Source: DAOUJH01 sp965248955
Lineage (GTDB): Bacteria; Chloroflexota; Dehalococcoidia; Lucifugimonadales; QGNO01
DNA: 64,000 nucleotides
Reading direction: 5' to 3'
Assembly (NCBI GenBank): GCA_965248955.1
Contig: OZ252212.1
Location: 992,001 to 1,056,000 of the forward strand
Shown: in pieces, positions 55,332-62,098 of the stretch
Numbering within the stretch: position 1 is the stretch's first letter
How the letters are laid out: every line of letters starts with the position of its first letter
The notes under the pieces: generated by a model
Told to the model about the DNA's origin: nothing
Databases searched by the model: none
Seen by the model: only the letters and a program-made list of their open reading frames with translations
Made by a program: the position numbers and the translations under genes

Positions 55332-56210
55332 GTGGAACTCAAAGAGCTGCGGACGTTCACCACTGCTGCAAGGCTTCGCAGCATATCCAAGGCCGCCGAA
55401 CAACTCGAAATCGGGCAGCCGACCGCCACCACCCATATAAAGAAACTGGAGGACGAGATAGGCGCCCTTCTGTTTGACCGAGTGAAACGCCCCATCCAGC
55501 TGACCCTGGCCGGGGCTACCCTTGCACGGCTGGCAACACCGCTGTTGGACGGCATCCAGGCCCTGGTAGCCCAGACCGCGGCAGAAGAGGAGGACGGGCC
55601 GGTGAGCATAGCCTGCGTCCACGTGGTGATTTCACACCTGCTCCTTCCCGTGGTGGCTTCCTTCCATGCTCAGTTCCCCCGGTCGCACCTGCAAATACGG
55701 CCGGGGCACACCAGGGAGATCCTCCGGATGATCAAGGACGGTGAGGTAGACCTGGGCATAGCCGTACATCATTCAATCAGCGATGAGTTTGACTTTGTGC
55801 CCATGTTCCCCTACGAACGCGTACTCATGGCACCGCTGGGGCATCCCATCCTGGAGGAAGAGATAACTTCTCTGGAACAGATCACCAGGTGGCCCCTAGT
55901 GCTCATGGGGCCCCAGACATTGACCCGTACCGTCCTTGAAGAGGAGCTGCGACGCAAAGGACTCGTCTACGACTTGGCGCTTGAACTGGACGACCTAGAC
56001 ATGATCAAGAGATACGTTGCAACGGGTATTGGCATCTCCATAGGGCCCCGCTTTGCTATCGATGCAGACGACCACAAAAGACTGGGGGTCTACAGCCTGA
56101 TGAACCTGCTTCCTGTGGAGCAAGCGGGGATTCTGACCCTGCGCGGCAAATCCCTCTCCAAGCCGGCGCGGAATTTCATAGAAGTGACCAGGGAAACACT
56201 GAGAAGATAG
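55332..56210 (+). CDS. LysR-family transcriptional regulator
   Basis: A 292-residue LTTR. The N-terminal winged helix reads MELKELRTFTTAARLRSISK, AAEQLEIGQPTATTHIKKLE and then DEIGALLFDRVKRPIQLTLA; the C-terminal effector domain (IACVHVVISHLLLPVVASFH, LGIAVHHSISDEFDFVPMF) follows the CbbR/CysB-like fold. GTG 55332 is the start, with AGGAGGTACCA directly upstream. It is divergent from the small gene at 55023-55199 and convergent with the isomerase gene (stops about 1 nt apart), so either the small gene or the five-gene uptake operon could be its target. The ligand is unknown. Confidence 0.93.
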   Translation: MELKELRTFTTAARLRSISKAAEQLEIGQPTATTHIKKLEDEIGALLFDRVKRPIQLTLAGATLARLATPLLDGIQALVAQTAAEEEDGPVSIACVHVVISHLLLPVVASFHAQFPRSHLQIRPGHTREILRMIKDGEVDLGIAVHHSISDEFDFVPMFPYERVLMAPLGHPILEEEITSLEQITRWPLVLMGPQTLTRTVLEEELRRKGLVYDLALELDDLDMIKRYVATGIGISIGPRFAIDADDHKRLGVYSLMNLLPVEQAGILTLRGKSLSKPARNFIEVTRETLRR

Positions 56211-56211
56211 C

Positions 56212-56976
56212 TTATTTGACCAGAACAGGCATGTCAGCCAGGAGCTTGCCGAGTCCACGTACCGGCGTTGCAACTCCTATCATCTGCAGAGCCATCCAGA
56301 TGGTGGCCTGGTTCACTGTAACAACGTTTTTCCCCAGGCGGCGCTCCAGCTCATCCACCACTTCCAGGGAACGCCAGGCCGTACCCGGCAGGTAAACGGT
56401 ATCAGCCTCTTGAGACGCCGTCCGGGAAACAAAATCAACGATCACTTCGGGATCCTGGTTGCCTATGACCCCGTGATGTGTGCGTTGCTGCATCTCAGGC
56501 TCTCCCTCGGCGCACGCTACCTGAAAGCCCGCCGTCTCTAGGATCGGCCTCAGCCCCTGGTTCAGAAGAGTTGCCCCATACGGGCCTGCCACGCTGACTA
56601 CTCTGGCGTCTAATCGCCTCAGAGCCTCCACCGATGCCTCGGTCGCGGTAACCGCCGGAACCCCACCCGATGCCCCCTGAATCCGCGCGGAGATCTCACG
56701 GCTGTACTCTATGCTGCCCGTTCGGTACGTACCGCTGGTGCAAGCATACGCTATAACCTCCACCCCCGCGCTGGCGACGTATCTGGCGGCGCGGTCCACG
56801 TCGGCGTTCATATCCATGAGCTCTATGCCATCGCCGCCGCCCGGTGCGGAAGGTCCTTCCAACCACATGCGTTCGGCGTGGATCGTGACGCCTCCGGGCA
56901 CGGCCATGTTGAAGTCCGGCTCCACCACCTGGTTGGTAGAGGGGACAATAACCCCTATTCGTCTTGGCACAGGCAT
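56212..56976 (-). CDS. maleate isomerase / arylmalonate decarboxylase-like protein
   Basis: A 254-residue member of the Asp/Glu racemase superfamily, closest to maleate cis-trans isomerase and arylmalonate decarboxylase: RRIGVIVPSTNQVVEPDFNM, AYACTSGTYRTG and VTVNQATIWMALQMIGV. These enzymes use one or two active-site Cys. The first is present (ACTSGTY), but the second site reads YLPGTAWRSLEV where maleate isomerase has SCT. Arylmalonate decarboxylase keeps only the second, so this is the mirror case. Isomerase activity by the two-Cys mechanism is therefore unlikely. GAGGTGAAGCT precedes the ATG. It is the last gene of the operon, 9 nt after the amidase gene. Confidence 0.86.
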   Translation of the reverse strand: MPVPRRIGVIVPSTNQVVEPDFNMAVPGGVTIHAERMWLEGPSAPGGGDGIELMDMNADVDRAARYVASAGVEVIAYACTSGTYRTGSIEYSREISARIQGASGGVPAVTATEASVEALRRLDARVVSVAGPYGATLLNQGLRPILETAGFQVACAEGEPEMQQRTHHGVIGNQDPEVIVDFVSRTASQEADTVYLPGTAWRSLEVVDELERRLGKNVVTVNQATIWMALQMIGVATPVRGLGKLLADMPVLVK

Positions 56977-56985
56977 AGCTTCACC

Positions 56986-57996
56986 TCAATAGTTATCGAA
57001 CATGTTCTGGATGCGCCCTATGTCGTTCGTCGTTGACAGAGCCAGCATGAGGAGAATGCGGGCCTTCTGAGCGCTGAGATTATCTCCCGATATGATGCCG
57101 TTCTCTTTGTTGCGCGTCGTGGGAATAACACGGCCTGCCCCCGCACGAGTGGTCATTACCACAACCGCGCCTGCATTGCGAGCCTCCACCAGGGCATCGT
57201 TCCAGTCGGGGCTGCCCGCACCCCCACCCGTACCCGCTGCAACTATACCCGGGACCTTCGCTTCTATGAGGGCCCTGGCCAGGAGGCCGTCGCCGCCGGC
57301 CACTGCGTACACAACGTCCACGCGTGGCAATTCGGCGATGCCGGATACGTCGAACTCCGCCTGATGGGTGTGCTTGCGAGTCGACTCGCGGTAGAACACC
57401 GGCTTGAGGTCGGAGTCCATGTAGCCCAGCATGCCCAGCTCTCGTGATCCAAAGGTCTCCACCCGGTATGAGTTCTGCTTTGTGACCTCGCGAGCCGCTT
57501 GAATCTCGTCGTTGAGCATTATCATAACGCCCTTGCCCCGCGCTTCCTGCGACCCCGCCAGTATGATAGAGCCCAGCAGGTTGTTGTCCGCATCGGTACC
57601 TAGGGCTGAAGGCGGCCTCATCGAGCCGGTGACCACCACCGGTTTCTCGCTTTTCACCGTTAGATTGAGGAAGAACGCCGTCTCTTCCATGGTGGAGGTG
57701 CCGTGAGTGAGCACAATGCCGTCCACCTCCGGCTCATTATGGCAGATGCCGTTGATGCGGCCGGCTAGCTCCAGCCACTCGGAGGCGCCGACTGCCATGC
57801 TCGGCGTCTGCAAGACCTGTTCCGCCTCCACCCTGGCGTAGGTCGCCGCCTCCGGTATGCGCTCCAGGTTCTGCTGAACGTCCAGATTCCGGCCGCCCAG
57901 CCAGTACTGGACAAGCTCCAGACGCGGCGAGCCCCAGGATGCAATGGTCCCTCCCGTGCCAAGGACCTTGACGAATGGAAGGCGGTCAGAGGCCAA
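56986..57996 (-). CDS. asparaginase-family amidase with altered substrate pocket
   Basis: A 336-residue protein of the type I/II L-asparaginase family: the first catalytic Thr is in VLGTGGTIAS, the second in VLTHGTSTMEETAFF, and the Lys in REVTKQNSYRVETF. In E. coli AnsB terms Thr12, Thr89 and Lys162 are kept, but Asp90, which holds the substrate alpha-amino group, is Ser (HGTST for HGTDT), and the Ser58-Gln59 site reads PSMAV in place of GSQDM. The enzyme may hydrolyse an amide lacking the alpha-amino group. It starts at TTG 57996 after AGGAGGAGGTAACC and is followed by the isomerase-like gene in the same operon. Confidence 0.88.
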   Translation of the reverse strand: MASDRLPFVKVLGTGGTIASWGSPRLELVQYWLGGRNLDVQQNLERIPEAATYARVEAEQVLQTPSMAVGASEWLELAGRINGICHNEPEVDGIVLTHGTSTMEETAFFLNLTVKSEKPVVVTGSMRPPSALGTDADNNLLGSIILAGSQEARGKGVMIMLNDEIQAAREVTKQNSYRVETFGSRELGMLGYMDSDLKPVFYRESTRKHTHQAEFDVSGIAELPRVDVVYAVAGGDGLLARALIEAKVPGIVAAGTGGGAGSPDWNDALVEARNAGAVVVMTTRAGAGRVIPTTRNKENGIISGDNLSAQKARILLMLALSTTNDIGRIQNMFDNY

Positions 57997-58038
57997 GGTT
58001 ACCTCCTCCTAGAGACAATGGGGTGGTGCGGGCAGATG

Positions 58039-58938
58039 TTATCTGCCGCGCAGCTTGGGGTCAAGGACGTCCCGCAAAGCATCGCCGAAGACGTTGATGC
58101 CAAAGACAACAAGGGTCAGCGCCATGCCGGGGAAGATGCCTATCCACGGTGCGCCGGAGAAGTAAGCCTGCGTGTCGCCGCTAAGCATGGCTCCCCAAGA
58201 GACGATGTGCGACGGCGTTCCCACGCCGAGGAAGCTGAGGGAGGCCTCGATAATGATCATCGTCCCCACAGAAGCGGTGGAAATCACCATGAGCGAGGCA
58301 AAGGTATTGGGCAGGACGTGAAGCAGCATGATGCGAAAATTGGACGCGCCAATGGCGCGGGCCGCTTCCACGTACGGATACTCCTTGATGCTGAGGGTTA
58401 CGGAACGCACCACCCTGGTGAAGCGGGGCGTGAATATGATGGCCAGGGCAAGAATGATGTTGTTGAGCGACTGTCCGAAAGCCGCCATCAAAGCAATGGC
58501 CAACAGCAGTGACGGAAACGCTGAGAGGGCGTCTATGAAGCGCTGCACCAGCAGGTCGTAGAGGCCGCCAAAAAAGCCGCTGGTTACCCCTATTGCCGAA
58601 CCGAATATGGCGGCGCCAGCCACGGCAAGCAAGCCAACGTACAGAGAGACCCTGGCGCCCAGTATGATGCGGGTCAGGATATCCCGCCCCAGCACGTCTG
58701 TGCCAAACCAGTACGTTGAGTTGGGAGACTCCAGGATAGCGAAAGCGTTTGCCTTCAGGGGTTCATGGGGCGTGAAGCTTGGCCCAACTAGCCCAATGAC
58801 GGCCGCAACGAACAGTATGCCCAGCCCGGTGGCGCCGAGAGGCTTCTGCCTAATGAATCTCTTGGTGCTGGCGAACCAGCGCGACAACAACGGCCTGCCG
58901 ACGGCAGTCCATATTCCTATTGCTTGTTCTCTAGCCAT
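58039..58938 (-). CDS. ABC transporter permease (DppC-type)
   Basis: A 299-residue inner-membrane permease of peptide/nickel importers. It has the N-terminal OppC segment (KPLGATGLGILFVAAVIGLV), YWFGTDVLGRDILTRIILGA, and the ATPase-contact loop EAARAIGASNFRIMLLHVLP. It pairs with the DppB-type permease encoded 10 nt upstream. No ATPase genes (DppD/DppF) are in the operon, so they must be supplied from elsewhere. A weak ribosome site before the ATG at 58936-58938 fits coupling to the upstream gene. Confidence 0.94.
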   Translation of the reverse strand: MAREQAIGIWTAVGRPLLSRWFASTKRFIRQKPLGATGLGILFVAAVIGLVGPSFTPHEPLKANAFAILESPNSTYWFGTDVLGRDILTRIILGARVSLYVGLLAVAGAAIFGSAIGVTSGFFGGLYDLLVQRFIDALSAFPSLLLAIALMAAFGQSLNNIILALAIIFTPRFTRVVRSVTLSIKEYPYVEAARAIGASNFRIMLLHVLPNTFASLMVISTASVGTMIIIEASLSFLGVGTPSHIVSWGAMLSGDTQAYFSGAPWIGIFPGMALTLVVFGINVFGDALRDVLDPKLRGR

Positions 58939-58947
58939 TGCTATATA

Positions 58948-59907
58948 TCATGCGTATCTTATCCTGGGATCCAACCAGGCGTACATGAGGTCTACTATAA
59001 GATTGGCTACCAGTGCAATCCCGGCAAAGTACATGATGTATACCTGGATAGCGGGAAGGTCCCTGGAGTTGAGAGCGCTGATCAAGCCGCGCCCCACGCC
59101 GGGAAGATTGAATATGGTCTCTATGATTACCGTGCCGGAGAAGAGGAAGCCTATTTGAGTTCCGCCAATAGTGATTACGGGCAGTAGTGCATTGCGCACG
59201 GCGTGGCGCAGAACAACTGCTTTCTCCCCCAGACCCTTGGCCCTTGCCGTTCTCACGTAGTCCTCACGCAGCACTTCCAGCAGCTGAGCTCGCGTCATCC
59301 TCACCAGCAGCCCGCTGGAAGCAAAGCCGAGTGCTATGGCGGGGAAGATGAGCTGCTGGAAGCTCTTGGTAGGCTCCTCCCAGAGGTGGACGAAGCCAAG
59401 AGGGGTCGACCAGTCGAACACAACGGAAAGGAGCAGCACAACAAGGAGCGCCACGAAGAAGCTGGGCATTGCCAGCCCCAAGATAGCGAATCCGCGCAAG
59501 ATATAGTCCACAAAGCTATCCTGACGTACCGCGGCAAGGACGCCTATTGGTATGGAGATGATGGATATCACTACCATGCTGAACCCGGCAAGCTGTACCG
59601 TGATTGGCATCTGGCGCTTGATCTGGTCCGCGATTTCAAATTTGGTGACGAATGATCTACCCAGGTCGCCGCGGATGAAGTCCCACATCCAATTGGCGTA
59701 CTGCACGTAGATGGGATTGTTGAGGCCCATTTCCTCTCTAAGCTGCTCTACGTCCTCCTGGGTATAGGTCAATTCGCCGGATGGGCCGGAGAGGATCAAA
59801 GCGGCAATGTCCCCAGGAATGATGCGCAGTAGGACGAACACTGCAATGGATACGCCAAATAGCGTGGGTACGAATAGGAAAAGCCTTCTTAGTACGTATT
59901 TTCTCAT
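58948..59907 (-). CDS. ABC transporter permease (DppB-type)
   Basis: A 319-residue permease of the same importer. It opens MRKYVLRRLFLFVPTLFGVS, the standard DppB start, and has about six membrane segments, with the coupling loop EVLREDYVRTARAKGLGEKA. The large loop between helices 1 and 2 holds LTYTQEDVEQLREEMGLNNP, typical of the family. It follows the binding-protein gene after a 74-nt gap containing a stem-loop. Confidence 0.95.
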   Translation of the reverse strand: MRKYVLRRLFLFVPTLFGVSIAVFVLLRIIPGDIAALILSGPSGELTYTQEDVEQLREEMGLNNPIYVQYANWMWDFIRGDLGRSFVTKFEIADQIKRQMPITVQLAGFSMVVISIISIPIGVLAAVRQDSFVDYILRGFAILGLAMPSFFVALLVVLLLSVVFDWSTPLGFVHLWEEPTKSFQQLIFPAIALGFASSGLLVRMTRAQLLEVLREDYVRTARAKGLGEKAVVLRHAVRNALLPVITIGGTQIGFLFSGTVIIETIFNLPGVGRGLISALNSRDLPAIQVYIMYFAGIALVANLIVDLMYAWLDPRIRYA

Positions 59908-59925
59908 GTCAAAGGCTAAAGAGGC

Positions 59926-59958
59926 GAGCCTACAGGCGCTTTGAGCACCTGTAGGCTC
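59926..59958 (-). terminator. stem-loop between binding-protein and permease genes
   Basis: An 11-bp perfect stem (GAGCCTACAGG at 59926-59936, complement at 59948-59958) lies between the stop of the binding-protein gene and dppB. Read on the minus strand it has no long T-run, so it is better seen as a partial terminator or mRNA stabiliser that keeps binding-protein levels above permease levels. Confidence 0.65.
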
Positions 59959-59981
59959 TAAACTCTAGATCTTCACTCAGG

Positions 59982-61793
59982 CTACTGATCCAGCCACAGC
60001 ATTTCGTAGCTGAAGTTGGAGCCGTCAAGTACTGGCGCGGTGTAGTTCCTCCAGTTGCCCCTATGTGGCTGCTGCAAGGCAGGCCTTATCGTACCCAGCA
60101 TGAAGTTGTCTGCTTCAACCAATTCAGCCATTTGCCTCAAGATAGGCGCGCGCTCTTCCGGGCTCTGCAGGGCGGTCTGCTGATCATGCAACGCCTTCCA
60201 GCCGTCGGGTAGATGACCTGTCCGGTTCCGGCTGCCGTCCTCGAAGAGGAAGAAGATGTTTGTGTGGTAGGCGTCAGGGTCAACGAAGGGCGCCCCCACG
60301 CTGTCGGAGAAAAGGTCGAAGTCGAAATTCTCAAGCCGGGCGGACCTTGTCGCCCAGTCCATCTTGATGACCTCAACGTCTATGTAAATCTCGCCCAGGA
60401 GCGTCTGCAAGGCTTCGTTTTCTCGCAGCCCTTGCCCTGCAGTGGCGCTTAGCGTGGTGGTCTTCAGCCTGTTGTTCGGCCCGTAGCCAAGCTCTTCCAT
60501 GAGCTGCTTGGCCAGTGCTATCTCCGGGCCCTTGTCTGCGTTATTGGCCCAACCTTCAAACTCACGCCACTGGTCTGGGGTGTAGATCCATTCCCAGCCT
60601 ACGTAATAAGGCGGTGAAAGGAAGCCAATGCCGTCGAAGGCCAGCCTGTTGACTATGTCGCGGTCAACGGCCAGGTTGACGGCGCGGCGCAGCTTGTCCG
60701 CGTCGGGGTCACCAGCAGGGCCGAACGGCGTACGCCGTGTGTTGATCTGGTAGCTTCTGTAGCCTATGGTGACCAGGTGCGGGACCTCTGTGCCTGGCAC
60801 GTCCGCAACGATCGAATCGACGTTGGACTTGCCGAAGCACACCCACGTGCAACTGGTATCGATGCGTCCCGTCTTGAAAGCGGCAACTTTGGCCGACTCG
60901 TCCGGTATCTCATAGATGTCGATACCGTCCAGGTAGGGAAGGCCGTCGCGGAAGTAGTTCTCGTTGCGCTCGACCGTGAAGAAGTTGTTGATCTCGAAGT
61001 CCGTGAACTTGAACGGCCCGAACTCTCCGCCCAGCTCGCCTTTCGCTGGGTCTAGGTCCCTGTTCTCACCTGAAGCATCCGTGTCAATGGGCGTGATGTA
61101 CGTGTCGGCGTGGAATGCCACGAAACCACCGGTCATACAGGGGATGAAGGCCGCTCTTGGGCCCACCAGCCTGATCAGGATGGTGTTGCCGTCTATAACC
61201 TCGGCCCCGGGGCTGGCCATTACGTTGCCGTTGTCGTCCCATATGGGAGCAACGTAGTTGCGGACACAGCCTTGGCGGCGTACGGAGACGCCGTTTATCC
61301 TCTCAACGTAGCGGAGCATGTTGGCATAGATGTCGTCCGCCGTGAGAGGATTGCCATCGTGGTCCACAGCCATGTCACGCAGCTTGAACGTGTACTCTGA
61401 CCCGTCTCCGCCGACCGTCCAGGACTCGGCAAGGTCACCTTCAACACCCGTCCTGGTGTCCAGGGGCACCCTTACCAACTGGCTGTAGAGGTTGCCCACC
61501 ATACCAAGTTGCAGCCCGTATCCGGCCCGGCTGTTGTGCGGATCGAAAATGGTAAGCACATTTTCCGGCTTTCCAATTCGCCCTCCGTAAACAGGTTGAT
61601 CACCGTCCGGCATAGGAGTGGCAACTGCTGTCGCCGCGGGCGACGCCACCACAGTGGGAAGAGACGGTATCGCCGTCGCCGTCGGCGTTGCCGTGGGCGT
61701 AGCTTCCTCAGCGGAGCCGCAGGCCAGTACGGTCAATAGGCCAACGGCAATACCCACCGCGAGGAGTCGTCTCGCTAGATTTCCTGATAACAT
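59982..61793 (-). CDS. ABC transporter substrate-binding lipoprotein, family 5
   Basis: About 603 residues. The signal peptide (LLAVGIAVGLLTVLAC) ends in a lipobox with Cys near residue 25, then a Thr/Ala/Pro linker (PTATPTATAIPSLPTVVASP). The SBP_bac_5 body includes YTFKLRDMAVDHDGNPLTAD and RRAVNLAVDRDIVNRLAFDG. The start is taken as ATG 61793, which has GAGGGG 7 nt upstream; GTG 61799 would overlap that site. It is the first gene of the five-gene uptake operon and divergent from the fused permease. The ligand is unknown; downstream amidase and isomerase genes hint at an amide or dicarboxylate-like compound. Confidence 0.93.
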   Translation of the reverse strand: MLSGNLARRLLAVGIAVGLLTVLACGSAEEATPTATPTATAIPSLPTVVASPAATAVATPMPDGDQPVYGGRIGKPENVLTIFDPHNSRAGYGLQLGMVGNLYSQLVRVPLDTRTGVEGDLAESWTVGGDGSEYTFKLRDMAVDHDGNPLTADDIYANMLRYVERINGVSVRRQGCVRNYVAPIWDDNGNVMASPGAEVIDGNTILIRLVGPRAAFIPCMTGGFVAFHADTYITPIDTDASGENRDLDPAKGELGGEFGPFKFTDFEINNFFTVERNENYFRDGLPYLDGIDIYEIPDESAKVAAFKTGRIDTSCTWVCFGKSNVDSIVADVPGTEVPHLVTIGYRSYQINTRRTPFGPAGDPDADKLRRAVNLAVDRDIVNRLAFDGIGFLSPPYYVGWEWIYTPDQWREFEGWANNADKGPEIALAKQLMEELGYGPNNRLKTTTLSATAGQGLRENEALQTLLGEIYIDVEVIKMDWATRSARLENFDFDLFSDSVGAPFVDPDAYHTNIFFLFEDGSRNRTGHLPDGWKALHDQQTALQSPEERAPILRQMAELVEADNFMLGTIRPALQQPHRGNWRNYTAPVLDGSNFSYEMLWLDQ

Positions 61794-62098
61794 AAGCACC
61801 CCCCTCTATTTTTCTAGGGACTTGGAGTCTCCCCGACTAAGGGACAATCCAAGCCATACCGGCACATCTGTGTCGGCAAGTGAAAGGAATCTACATATCA
61901 TGCCCGCAATTGTCAAGCATTAACTGTAGCAATCCCGAATATCGCGCAGCACAATATTCCCCATCACTATCCAAGCATACGAACCGAAGCCCGCGTTGGA
62001 TTCACGGAAACGACCCGTGTATTATTTGACACAGGAACGGGACGCATATTAGCTTAGCTCATTACCGTATACGGCTTTGACAGTAGGAAACGACGACT
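61794..62098. other. divergent intergenic region, no gene seen
   Basis: About 305 nt between two divergent transcription units. It is relatively AT-rich with several TATTAT/TATAT-like words around 61960-62060, and must carry promoters for both sides. I see no RNA gene, repeat or small ORF with a ribosome site. Confidence 0.5.

Noticed and set aside
61509..61923. plus-strand frames rich in Arg/Gly near the binding-protein start
   Set aside because: They are antisense to the signal peptide and Thr/Ala/Pro linker of the binding lipoprotein, whose low-complexity codons produce long open shadows.
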